A stretch of 64,000 nucleotides of DNA from Spongiibacteraceae bacterium. GTDB lineage: Bacteria; Pseudomonadota; Gammaproteobacteria; Pseudomonadales; Dasaniaceae. The position numbers and the translations under genes are program-made. Numbering within the stretch: the stretch's first letter is position 1; each line of letters opens with the position of its first letter. A model generated the notes under the pieces. It saw only the letters and a list, made by a program, of their open reading frames with translations. It was not told the origin of the DNA and ran no database searches. This document shows positions 1-8,410 of this stretch, one piece after another. The stretch covers positions 186,001 through 250,000 of the forward strand of contig JANQLG010000033.1 of assembly GCA_028280715.1 (NCBI GenBank), written 5' to 3'.

Positions 1-111
1 CTACCCGATAGAGATTCAGGTGCGTCTGAGTCGATAAATATTCTTGGCTTGGAAGTTTCATTTTCAGTTACCGGTGCTGGTGATATTAGTCGGTTATATA
101 AGGTGCACTAA
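1..111 (+). CDS. gspJ: Type II secretion minor pseudopilin GspJ, C-terminal end (partial)
   Basis: Frame 1 is open from the first base and stops at TAA 109-111, giving 36 residues that end in DISRLYKVH. The hydrophobic/acidic beta-strand pattern (LEVSFSV) followed by a short basic tail resembles the end of GspJ pseudopilins. The position directly before gspK fits the usual order gspH-I-J-K-L-M. The stop overlaps the gspK ATG by one base (TAATG), which suggests translational coupling. The rest of the gene lies outside the window, so the call depends mainly on context. Confidence 0.72.
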   Translation, partial: LPDRDSGASESINILGLEVSFSVTGAGDISRLYKVH

Positions 112-1121
112 TGTCATTCATTAATCGAGAAACATCTAATAACAAAATACCTGATAGAAAAGCTTTCAAGTTAAGACAGCAGGGTGTTGCGCTGATTAGC
201 GTATTGTTAGTGTTTGCGATAGCTGCAGTGATAGCAAGCGAGGTGGTATCGAGAAATCTGCGTGACATTCGTAAAACCACTAATCTGATTGATAGCAAGC
301 AGGCCTATCATTTCGCCATTGCCGGCGAGCAGTATGCCAAGCAACTATTGTTTCGTGATTACGATACTGCGACACGCTCAGGTTTGAGTATCGTCGATAA
401 ATACAGCGATATTTGGGCGGATGATTTCCAGCCCTTTAACATCGACAATGGCAGTATGACGATCGAGATTCACGATCTGCAGGCAAGGTTTAATCTCAAT
501 AATCTAGTCAATTCTGATGGTAGTCTTCATCCGAACTCGATTGAACACTTTCGCAAATTACAGCAAACCTTAGATCTCGAGAATGACTATAGCGAAACGC
601 TGTTAGATTGGCAGGATGCAGATGCTGAAGAGCGCGCCGGCGGTGGCGAAGACTCGCTTTATGGAGAGGATTATCTGGCCGCCAATCGCCATCTGGCTGA
701 TAAAAGCGAACTAAGGTTATTGTATGCCATGAGCGCAGAAGATTATTTCAAACTCAAGGATCATGTGGTTGCTTTGCCCAAAGTAGTGGCTAAAAAATCG
801 ATTGATCGCACAAAATACAACATGAATACAGTAGATGCTAAACTACTTGAAGCAATTGGCTCTTATAATACCAGAGAAGTACAGAGCATCGTTTCACAGC
901 AGAAGGCGGGTGGTTTTGATTCAGTATCTGAGTGGCTTAGTCAGCCAGAAGTCTCACGTTTGAGTAGTATTGAGTCATCATTGGATATCCGCTCAGAATT
1001 TTTTGAAATTGTAGTTAGTGCCAATTACCAACAACGGTTAAGCATCATAAGAACACAGATTTACCGCAATGCAGAGGATGGTAAGTTGACAGTGTTAAAA
1101 CGCCAACAGGGAACTGAATAA
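111..1121 (+). CDS. gspK: Type II secretion minor pseudopilin GspK
   Basis: GspK is the large tip pseudopilin of the T2SS. With GspI and GspJ it caps and initiates the periplasmic pseudopilus. The 336-residue protein has a type III prepilin signal: a basic stretch, Gly25, then the hydrophobic helix VALISVLLVFAIAAVIA. The residue at mature position 5 is Ser rather than the Glu found in other pseudopilins, which is the known hallmark of GspK. The following helical domain (DLQARFNLNNLV, LLDWQDADAEER) contains the acidic WxDxD-type segment typical of the family. The ATG overlaps the gspJ stop, and gspL follows 17 bases downstream. The N-terminal extension before the prepilin motif (24 residues) is longer than in many homologues. 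Confidence 0.95.
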   Translation: MSFINRETSNNKIPDRKAFKLRQQGVALISVLLVFAIAAVIASEVVSRNLRDIRKTTNLIDSKQAYHFAIAGEQYAKQLLFRDYDTATRSGLSIVDKYSDIWADDFQPFNIDNGSMTIEIHDLQARFNLNNLVNSDGSLHPNSIEHFRKLQQTLDLENDYSETLLDWQDADAEERAGGGEDSLYGEDYLAANRHLADKSELRLLYAMSAEDYFKLKDHVVALPKVVAKKSIDRTKYNMNTVDAKLLEAIGSYNTREVQSIVSQQKAGGFDSVSEWLSQPEVSRLSSIESSLDIRSEFFEIVVSANYQQRLSIIRTQIYRNAEDGKLTVLKRQQGTE

Positions 1122-1138
1122 TTCAGTATCTAACCCAT

Positions 1139-2434
1139 ATGAACGCATCATTATTGATTCAATTACCGATAAATACTCTGGAACCTTCGACGGAAGTTGA
1201 ATGGGTGCTGAGTGAAGATGGTGTGTTACTAGAGCAGGACAAGACAGCAATTGCAGAATTGACTGAACGAGTTGCTGGTTTGTGTGACGATTATGATGTC
1301 ATTGTACTGGCGCCCGCTGGCGCAGTTTTGCTGACACAAGTTTCTATTCCTTCCAAGCAATTACGTCAAATTCATCAGGCACTACCTTTTATGGTAGAGG
1401 AATTAATTGCTGAAGATATTGATAATGTTCATCTGGCGATTCCGGAAACACTCGATACCAAGAGCGATACAGTACCTGTGGCTGTAGTTAAACATAGCTT
1501 ATTGATTCACTGGCTGGATGTTCTGCATAGTTGTTCGCTATCACCAGCGATGGTTACTGCGGATTTTTTACTCTTGCCCTGGGATGAGAATAGCTGGAGC
1601 CTTTTTTGTACAGATCAGCAGTTATTTATCCGTAATGATGAATACTCTGGAATAACGGCTGAAATAGCTGATGCTGAAATTATTTTGGATAGCTTGCTGA
1701 GTGAGTGGGCAAATCAAGCCGAAGAGCCGCAAGTGCTACCGCAACTTGTGTTGATGAGTTCTGCAACATCGACCTTTGCCACGCAAAAAGCTCAGGCGAT
1801 AGCGCAAATTATTAATAAAAAATACGATAGCTTTGCAGTAAAAGAACATGTTTATCAGGAAACGCTTCTTGAGCTTATGTCAGCAGAAAGCGATCAAGCT
1901 GATGATCAAATTAATTTGTTGCAAGGTGGTTATGCAGTCAGCCAGAGTGCGGAGTTAAGCGACCCTGGCTGGCGATTAGTCGCCAGTATAGCTGGAATAG
2001 GTCTACTGGCTTATCTTGTGCTCACTCTTGGAAGTGGTTGGTATTTTAATTATCAGGCCCAGCAACTCGAAGATAATAAATATGCCTTATATCGACAACT
2101 ATTTCCAAACGAGAGAAGAGTGGTGAACCCTGTAAGACAGATGCAAAATCATTTGCGATCTTCCGGCCCGGCTGCTAACAGCTCTTTTCTGTCACTGCTT
2201 TCAGAAACTGCCAGACAATTATCTGCAACAGGTGATGAAAATTTACTGTCGTTTAATCAATTACGTTTTAATAACAGCCAAGGTAGCTTGCAATTTGAAG
2301 TAAGAAGCCAGTCATTGGATCAGCTGGAACAAATTAAACAGCAAATTGGCAGTGGAGGGCTACAGGTTGATATCAATTCTGCGACCGAGCAGGAAGAGAG
2401 TGTTATTGGTCGGCTGGTAGTGAGAGGGTCATAA
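1139..2434 (+). CDS. gspL: Type II secretion inner-membrane platform protein GspL
   Basis: GspL bridges the cytoplasmic ATPase GspE to the membrane platform with GspM. The 431-residue protein fits the family: an actin-like cytoplasmic domain (about residues 1-270), one transmembrane helix near residues 280-300 (LVASIAGIGLLAYLVLTLGS), then a small periplasmic ferredoxin-like domain. It lies between gspK and gspM, and its stop TAA is immediately followed by the gspM ATG. No clear Shine-Dalgarno precedes the ATG. The sequence is divergent, as is usual for GspL, so the call relies on architecture and gene order together. Confidence 0.93.
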   Translation: MNASLLIQLPINTLEPSTEVEWVLSEDGVLLEQDKTAIAELTERVAGLCDDYDVIVLAPAGAVLLTQVSIPSKQLRQIHQALPFMVEELIAEDIDNVHLAIPETLDTKSDTVPVAVVKHSLLIHWLDVLHSCSLSPAMVTADFLLLPWDENSWSLFCTDQQLFIRNDEYSGITAEIADAEIILDSLLSEWANQAEEPQVLPQLVLMSSATSTFATQKAQAIAQIINKKYDSFAVKEHVYQETLLELMSAESDQADDQINLLQGGYAVSQSAELSDPGWRLVASIAGIGLLAYLVLTLGSGWYFNYQAQQLEDNKYALYRQLFPNERRVVNPVRQMQNHLRSSGPAANSSFLSLLSETARQLSATGDENLLSFNQLRFNNSQGSLQFEVRSQSLDQLEQIKQQIGSGGLQVDINSATEQEESVIGRLVVRGS

Positions 2435-2944
2435 ATGAAACTGACACAATGGCAAGAGTTACCCGGTTTTATTCATGCAATTCAACTCTATGAGCAGTTA
2501 GAATCAAGGGATCAATTTGCAGCCAAAATATTAGCGCTGTTCCTTGGTATTATCATTGTGATTTTTGGATTGATCATGCCTGCTTCGAACTATCATTCGG
2601 AAGCGGTTGATAATTATCAAACCCAACTGGAAGACTATCAGTGGATGCAGGCCAACCAACAAGTGGCTGTGAATAGCCGAGGACAGGCAGGAGGCCTTGA
2701 AGCCGGGCAATCTTTATTGGGTGTAGCGAATAGCTCTTCAAGAGGTTTTCAAATATCCTTCAAGCGTTACGAGCCTGTTGGAGAAAATGGTTTGAGCCTA
2801 TGGATAGAAGATGCTGTATTTAATAATTTAATTCTCTGGCTTGAACGTCTGGATAAACGATACAAAATCAGCGTTCAGGAAATATCCGTTGAGAGATTAG
2901 AAGAGAATGGCAAAGTTAATGTCAGATTGGTTTTGCAGGGCTAA
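2435..2944 (+). CDS. gspM: Type II secretion platform protein GspM
   Basis: GspM is a bitopic inner-membrane protein that stabilises GspL in the T2SS platform. The 169-residue protein has a short cytoplasmic segment, one transmembrane helix at about residues 30-48 (ILALFLGIIIVIFGLIMP), a coiled-coil-like linker and a C-terminal ferredoxin-like domain with the strand pattern VNVRLVLQG at the end. The ATG abuts the gspL stop, so the two are translationally coupled. Length and topology match the family. No gspN follows. Confidence 0.92.
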   Translation: MKLTQWQELPGFIHAIQLYEQLESRDQFAAKILALFLGIIIVIFGLIMPASNYHSEAVDNYQTQLEDYQWMQANQQVAVNSRGQAGGLEAGQSLLGVANSSSRGFQISFKRYEPVGENGLSLWIEDAVFNNLILWLERLDKRYKISVQEISVERLEENGKVNVRLVLQG

Positions 2945-3002
2945 TGTCAGGCTCGTTGTTGGTATCACGTATGAGTGTATTGGGGTAGGTTGGGGCCATT
3001 AA

Positions 3003-4706
3003 ATGTATAAACAATATTTTGGCTTGTCCGAAGCGCCGTTCTCAATTGCGCCTGATCCGCGTTATTTGTATTTAAGTGATCAACATAGAGAAGCGCTGGC
3101 ACACCTTATTTATGGTGTTGGTGATCAGGGCGGCTTTCTATTGTTAACAGGTGAAGTGGGTACTGGAAAAACCACTATCTGCCGTTGCTTATTGCAGCAA
3201 GTTCCCGATAACGCTGATATTGCTTTTATTATTAACCCCAAGCAAAGCATTAATCAGTTATTGCAATCTATTTTCAAGGACCTGCATATCCCCTTTGATA
3301 GGGGTTCAACCAGCAAAGATTTGATTGATGACTTTAACGACTATCTCATTGATGCTCATCGTCGGGGTAGGAATACCATTCTGATAATTGATGAAGCGCA
3401 AAATTTATCTGTCGATGTTCTTGAGCAATTACGATTACTAACCAATCTTGAGACTAACGAAAAGAAATTACTACAGCTGGTGCTGTTGGGGCAGCCAGAA
3501 TTAAAAGAATTACTGGATAAGCCTGAGCTGAGGCAATTGGCCCAGCGGGTAACTGCGCGCTACCATCTTTCACCATTATCCAAAGCTGAACTTAATGATT
3601 ATATTCAGCATCGCCTGGCTGTTGCAGGTTGTCGCTCGGAATTATTTTCGCAGTCCGCGTTAAAACAGATTTATCGACATGCGCAGGGAATCCCTCGCTT
3701 AATTAATTTGTTGTGTGATCGTTGTCTGTTGGGCGTGTATGCTAATAATGCTGATGAGGTCACACCATCAGTTGTGAATAAAGCGGCGAAAGAAGTATTT
3801 AGTTCGTCTGCCAAGAAAAATAGATTTTGGTGGTTCATGCCAGCAGGTTTACTGGTAATACTGGGCTTTATTTTTTTCTTCAATAACTCTCAGTTAACTG
3901 TTTCAGAGAAACCAGGTCAACAGGCAGCGAAAGCTGTTGTTCCGGAAAATCAAGCGAATACAGAGACCTTGTTACCTGAAATTAAAAAACAGCTGATTCC
4001 CCAAAACCAACCTGAAGTGGCATTAAAGCAATTATATGCATTGTGGAAATTGCCATTCACACAAGAGCAAGCTGCTGGTGGCTGCCGGAGCGCTGTTATA
4101 AATGAAGAGATCGTTTACTGCAGCGATAATAAGGTAAATACCCTGGATCAGTTGCTTACCTTTAACTATCCGGCAGTTATTGGTATTTCTAATGGAGATA
4201 ACACTGAAAAATCCTATGCACTGCTTTCTTCGGTAAAGGAACAGACAGCTATTTTGCTAGTAGGTGAAGAAGAATATTCTATTAGTCTTGATGAGTTACA
4301 TAAGGTTGCGAGTTCCCCTTTTTATCTTCTAAGTCGAATTCCCGGTGATTATCGATTTCCTGTTGAGCCAGGCATGGCTGGTAAAGAGGTTACATGGCTT
4401 AAGCTATTTGTTGATGATCAAGGTATGAATGATGTTCAGGTAAACGTAACTGCAAGCCCTGCAGTTGATATAGATTTACCTGACGCTGCCTCAAAGCTTT
4501 CTTATTTGTATTCGCATTATCTGGTTTTTGATAACGCTTATGATGATACCTATAGCGAAAGTCTTGAACAGCTTGTCGTCGATTGGCAGAAGAAATTAGG
4601 CGTTGAGCCAAATGCCGTCGTAGATATATCTTTGTTAATGGCTATTGCTCAGCAATTACATCAAAATGATCCCGTGTTGAAAAAAATAATCATACAAGAG
4701 AGTTAG
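3003..4706 (+). CDS. ExeA/GspA-type AAA+ ATPase with C-terminal peptidoglycan-binding region
   Basis: Proteins of this type work with GspB to insert or position the secretin in the cell wall. The cytoplasmic AAA+ domain occupies about residues 1-265: Walker A GEVGTGKTT (residues 50-58) and Walker B TILIIDEAQ (125-133). A single transmembrane helix lies near residues 275-293 (FWWFMPAGLLVILGFIFFF). The periplasmic part has a C39-like region around residues 340-460 and a peptidoglycan-binding-like fold at the C-terminus (GKEVTWLKLFV onwards). The 567-residue length matches ExeA of Aeromonas. It starts 58 bases after gspM and is followed 8 bases later by gspB, so all three are probably cotranscribed. 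Confidence 0.93.
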   Translation: MYKQYFGLSEAPFSIAPDPRYLYLSDQHREALAHLIYGVGDQGGFLLLTGEVGTGKTTICRCLLQQVPDNADIAFIINPKQSINQLLQSIFKDLHIPFDRGSTSKDLIDDFNDYLIDAHRRGRNTILIIDEAQNLSVDVLEQLRLLTNLETNEKKLLQLVLLGQPELKELLDKPELRQLAQRVTARYHLSPLSKAELNDYIQHRLAVAGCRSELFSQSALKQIYRHAQGIPRLINLLCDRCLLGVYANNADEVTPSVVNKAAKEVFSSSAKKNRFWWFMPAGLLVILGFIFFFNNSQLTVSEKPGQQAAKAVVPENQANTETLLPEIKKQLIPQNQPEVALKQLYALWKLPFTQEQAAGGCRSAVINEEIVYCSDNKVNTLDQLLTFNYPAVIGISNGDNTEKSYALLSSVKEQTAILLVGEEEYSISLDELHKVASSPFYLLSRIPGDYRFPVEPGMAGKEVTWLKLFVDDQGMNDVQVNVTASPAVDIDLPDAASKLSYLYSHYLVFDNAYDDTYSESLEQLVVDWQKKLGVEPNAVVDISLLMAIAQQLHQNDPVLKKIIIQES

Positions 4707-4714
4707 GTTTTCTC

Positions 4715-5308
4715 GTGTCATATATATTAGATGCACTTAAAAAATCAGATCAGGAACGTCAGCAAAATAATGGGCCAACATTGCAGTCTGTGCATCGTCC
4801 ACCGGTCAAAAAAGCAAAAAACAATGGCTTAAAGTGGGCGGTGGCATTGCTCTTTTTGGTTTTGTTGTTAGCTTTTTCTTTTGCTGGTTGGTATTTTTTC
4901 TATGGTTCTTCTTTTAACAGTCCTTCTCTCAATAATCCTTCTGAGCCAGCCAATGGCAATACCGTTCCGTTAACTGCGGATAAAGTAGAAAATACACCTG
5001 CGGTAGTTCAACAAACTGAGAGTTATCGGCCTGAATATCAAGAAGTTAGGCCTGCCCAACAAATGTTGCCTGTCGTCGCATTTGATGAATTGCCAGATCC
5101 GGTGAGAGTTGCTATCCCTGCGCTAACCTTTTCCTTCCACGTTTATTCTGATAACCCTGAGCGTCGAACGATTATTATTAATAAACGGCGAGTGAAAGAG
5201 GGGGATGCGATAACTGAGAAACTAAAGCTGGAGGAAATCACTCAGCAAGGAGTTGTTCTTAATTGGGAACAGCATCGTTTCTTTATTAATGTGGTTGAGA
5301 ATTGGTAG
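4715..5308 (+). CDS. gspB: General secretion pathway protein GspB
   Basis: GspB is the membrane partner of the ExeA/GspA ATPase and helps secretin assembly. The start is GTG at 4715, giving the family-typical N-terminus MSYILDALKKSDQER. A transmembrane helix (VALLFLVLLLAFSFAGWYFF, about residues 44-63) separates it from a Pro/Asn-rich linker and a C-terminal domain (about residues 135-197) that resembles the PulB/GspB periplasmic domain, with RRTIIINKRRVKEGD and a terminal FFINVVENW. It ends 11 bases before the convergent gspD stop, and no terminator is apparent between them. Confidence 0.92.
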   Translation: MSYILDALKKSDQERQQNNGPTLQSVHRPPVKKAKNNGLKWAVALLFLVLLLAFSFAGWYFFYGSSFNSPSLNNPSEPANGNTVPLTADKVENTPAVVQQTESYRPEYQEVRPAQQMLPVVAFDELPDPVRVAIPALTFSFHVYSDNPERRTIIINKRRVKEGDAITEKLKLEEITQQGVVLNWEQHRFFINVVENW

Positions 5309-5319
5309 CAACGTTTCTT

Positions 5320-7245
5320 CTAATTTTGTTCAGTACTATTGTTTTTGGGTTTGTAGGTTGTGAAATCCTGCATTTCAGCATCAGGTAAATTCCGTTCTCC
5401 TTGGCTGTATTGCTCACGTAAGGATTTTAAGGTGTTGTAGTTCCTTTCCGTGATACCTTGAGATTTATCTTCACTATCAATAATAACCGGGTGGATAAAG
5501 ACCATCAGATTACGTTTCGCGATGGTTTCTGCTGTGCTTTTAAATAATGTTCCTATAAGAGGTAAATCACCGAGAAAGGGAACTTTATTTTCCACAATCT
5601 GTTGTTCGTCAGAGATTAAACCGCCCAGCACTAAAATATTTTCATTCTCCACCAGAACTTTAGTCTTGATACTGCGTTTATCGGTGACAATATCATTAGC
5701 GACATTTGTCGATTCGGAGATGGTTTCTATTTCCTGCAAAACATCAAGTGTGATTGCATCATCCTGATTAATCTGTGGGGTGATCTTAAGCGTGAGGCCA
5801 ATATCCTGGCGCTCAATGGTTGTGAATGGATCGCTGGTAGACGAGGAAAGTCCTGTTGATTGACCTGTGATAAAAGGTACATTGGAACCGACTAAGATCT
5901 CTGCTTCCTGATTATCTAACGTTAAGATCGACGGGGTAGAGAGAATATTGGCATCGCGTTCATTGGCGAGTGCTCGTATTAATGCTCTCAGACTACCATT
6001 ACGAAAAAAGCCAAGATTTAATCCTGTGCCCAGCAGTGATATCTCACTTGCTTCGGCATCGGCGCTGCGTTGGCCAAAATTTGTGATCGCCTCGATACCA
6101 TCATCGTTTGCAAAATTAGTGTTCCATTCGACACCGATATTTTCAGCAAAATTTTCGCTGACTTCTACGATAATTGCTTCGACGAGTACCTGTGGACGGC
6201 GAACGTCAATTTGTTTGATCACGTCGGCCATTAAATCGAGTATCACCACAGGAGCCGTCATAATAATTGCGTTGGCGCTCTCACTACTGGTGATACTGAT
6301 CGTTGATTCTGTAGCTGAATTATTTTGTTCGTTTTCCTGAAAGGTTTGACTCATTCCTTGCAGGATAGGTAGAACTTCTTCTGCATCCAAATAATTTAAA
6401 TAGATAACGCGAGTGATACCGGAAGCAGCTAAGGGTTGATCAAGTTGTGCTATTAGTTGTCGTACTCGATGGCGCGAACCTGGATCGCCTGTCATTAAAA
6501 TACTGTTGCTGCGTTGATCACTTGCGATACTAAAGTCCGCTTGATTCTCGTTGTTAATTAGCGAAGTAACAACGTCCGCAACCTTGTCAGCGGCTGCATG
6601 CTCCAGATTGATAACTTCAATATTAAAATCACCCGAGCTATCAATGTGTTGCAGCATAGTTACCAGGCGTTTTACGTTATTCGAATCATCTGCGATTAAT
6701 AAGCTATTGGTGGCAGGGAAGGCAGTTAAGTAACCACTGGAAGGTATCAGCGGTTTCAATAGTTCCTGCATACGTGTTGCTGAGACATTATTGGCCTGAT
6801 AGACATAAACTATCTGTTCGCCATTCGCTATCTGGTCAAAATTCTCAACCAGAGATGACGGTGATTGATTGGCAATAGCCGAGGGAAAGATTCGTAATAT
6901 GCCATTGTTTTCTACAGCGGCGAATCCGTAGACATCCAGTGTTGCCAGAAAAACCTCGAACACCTGATCGGCAGTCATGGGTTCGTTGGCGAGTACGGTT
7001 ACTCTGCCTTTAACTCTTGGGTCGATTACGATTTGCTTTTGAGTTTGTTCGGCGACCCATTGAATGACGGCAGTTAGCTCGGCATCGCGCATGTTGATGC
7101 TGAGTAATTCATCTTCTGATTCCTGCGCAGTTGCCTGAGTGGAAATAAAGAAACACAGCAGTACATAGAGCGACAGGGAAAGCACACGAGCAATTCGAGT
7201 TTTAATTTGAAGTCTATTGTCAGTAAAAAGATCGGCAAAGAGCAT
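5320..7245 (-). CDS. gspD: Type II secretion outer-membrane secretin GspD
   Basis: GspD forms the outer-membrane pore of the T2SS. The 641-residue precursor has a signal peptide ending near ATAQ (about residue 40), an N0 domain beginning SINMRDAELTAVIQWVAEQ, several repeated N1-N3 ring domains, a Ser/Thr/Asn-rich N3 loop (NNSATESTISITSSESANA), and the secretin core ending VPFLGDLPLIGTLFKS then NLMVFIHPVII. Length and domain order match the family. It is encoded on the opposite strand to gspJKLM and gspB, which is unusual because gspC-D normally head the operon. No gspC is visible. The 5' flank (7246-7396) would carry its promoter. Confidence 0.96.
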   Translation of the reverse strand: MLFADLFTDNRLQIKTRIARVLSLSLYVLLCFFISTQATAQESEDELLSINMRDAELTAVIQWVAEQTQKQIVIDPRVKGRVTVLANEPMTADQVFEVFLATLDVYGFAAVENNGILRIFPSAIANQSPSSLVENFDQIANGEQIVYVYQANNVSATRMQELLKPLIPSSGYLTAFPATNSLLIADDSNNVKRLVTMLQHIDSSGDFNIEVINLEHAAADKVADVVTSLINNENQADFSIASDQRSNSILMTGDPGSRHRVRQLIAQLDQPLAASGITRVIYLNYLDAEEVLPILQGMSQTFQENEQNNSATESTISITSSESANAIIMTAPVVILDLMADVIKQIDVRRPQVLVEAIIVEVSENFAENIGVEWNTNFANDDGIEAITNFGQRSADAEASEISLLGTGLNLGFFRNGSLRALIRALANERDANILSTPSILTLDNQEAEILVGSNVPFITGQSTGLSSSTSDPFTTIERQDIGLTLKITPQINQDDAITLDVLQEIETISESTNVANDIVTDKRSIKTKVLVENENILVLGGLISDEQQIVENKVPFLGDLPLIGTLFKSTAETIAKRNLMVFIHPVIIDSEDKSQGITERNYNTLKSLREQYSQGERNLPDAEMQDFTTYKPKNNSTEQN

Positions 7246-7396
7246 GTTTATCTGCAGGCCTTGTTATTTATAAGTACTTCCACAGGCAAAGTTACATTAT
7301 TTTCCCTATTGTAGTTCAGTATTACACATAAGCTAAGTAATATCTTAGATATCAGTCGGTTAGATAATAAAATTAAAGCAAGATGTATGTGATGTT

Positions 7397-8395
7397 TCAG
7401 GCTTCTACGACGTAAAACAGGCAGTCATCCATGGCGATATCGGCTCTGCGAGTAGCCATGAATATTTTGATATCGCGCTGTGCCAGGAGCTTGCCATCTT
7501 CAATATGGAAGAGATGGGTAATAATGTCTTCGCCATGGTCATTGATGGCAAGCAGGCAGTCGGTCAGTGAGCGGTCTAGCCAGCCTATATGGCTTCCTGC
7601 AGTAGTGACATCCTGGTTAAGGTTTTCAATCTTATTTATCAATGTGATATCGACATCAGTGTCGGCCTGGTCACCATAGTCCAGTGAAATACCTGCATGC
7701 ACTCTGACTCTTACCGGGTGGTTGTAAACATCCATATTGTTGGCGTCAATGTCGTTTATATCGTGCACCAGTGCCAGGCCTGTTAATCCCTTAAGAGCAA
7801 CGTTATGTGACTTATCATTTTGTGAGCCACCGCATTCGATAGTGGTAATTGGACAGTTAAAATTTTGCTCCATTAGTGAACCAATCACCAACTGTGTCAC
7901 TACTATTTCCTTAGTAAAGAGTGAGGCAATTTTATGGATCGACGGGTGGCTACTTATAGACACGCAAAAAGCAGGGCTTTGTCCCGAGGTATTGTGTAAA
8001 TCAACAATAAATTGTGGAGAAAGGGTGCGTATATATTCTGTAATCTGAATGGCCAGTTCTGTGACTCGATCGTGGCAATCGATAATGCCGAAGCGCCTGT
8101 TTAGATCATATTCGCCCGGCATATAGCGATGGGTAAATAATGGTTCATGACGAGCAGCGCGCACTGAGCTAATGATAATTGAAAGATTAGTTTCCGGTAT
8201 TAACCCCTGCTTTAAAAAATTATATGTGGCATAAAAACCCGAAGGTTCATTGCCGTGAATCAACACACTGATGACGCGCCACTGATCTGATTGTTTTCCG
8301 ATAATTTCAATGGCAGTGGGTTGCTGAAGTTCATGCAGCCATTGTTCGGGTGTGGCTGGTAAAGTGAGATCTTGGGATTTAAGGATATTTAGCAT
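7397..8395 (-). CDS. Succinylglutamate desuccinylase/aspartoacylase family zinc hydrolase
   Basis: This is an M14-like zinc amidohydrolase of the AstE/aspartoacylase family, which removes acyl groups from N-acyl amino acids or related amides. It shows the zinc site HGNEPSG (about residues 49-55, His and Glu ligands) and a second His in DLHNTSG (about 133-139). The Arg/Asn substrate motif YDLNRRFG is also present. The 332-residue length fits the family. It begins 15 bases after the carboxylate-amine ligase gene (8411-9898) on the same strand, so the two form an operon. No ast arginine catabolism genes are nearby, so AstE itself is unlikely. Substrate unknown. Confidence 0.88.
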   Translation of the reverse strand: MLNILKSQDLTLPATPEQWLHELQQPTAIEIIGKQSDQWRVISVLIHGNEPSGFYATYNFLKQGLIPETNLSIIISSVRAARHEPLFTHRYMPGEYDLNRRFGIIDCHDRVTELAIQITEYIRTLSPQFIVDLHNTSGQSPAFCVSISSHPSIHKIASLFTKEIVVTQLVIGSLMEQNFNCPITTIECGGSQNDKSHNVALKGLTGLALVHDINDIDANNMDVYNHPVRVRVHAGISLDYGDQADTDVDITLINKIENLNQDVTTAGSHIGWLDRSLTDCLLAINDHGEDIITHLFHIEDGKLLAQRDIKIFMATRRADIAMDDCLFYVVEA

Positions 8396-8410
8396 CTATT
8401 CCTCGAAAGC

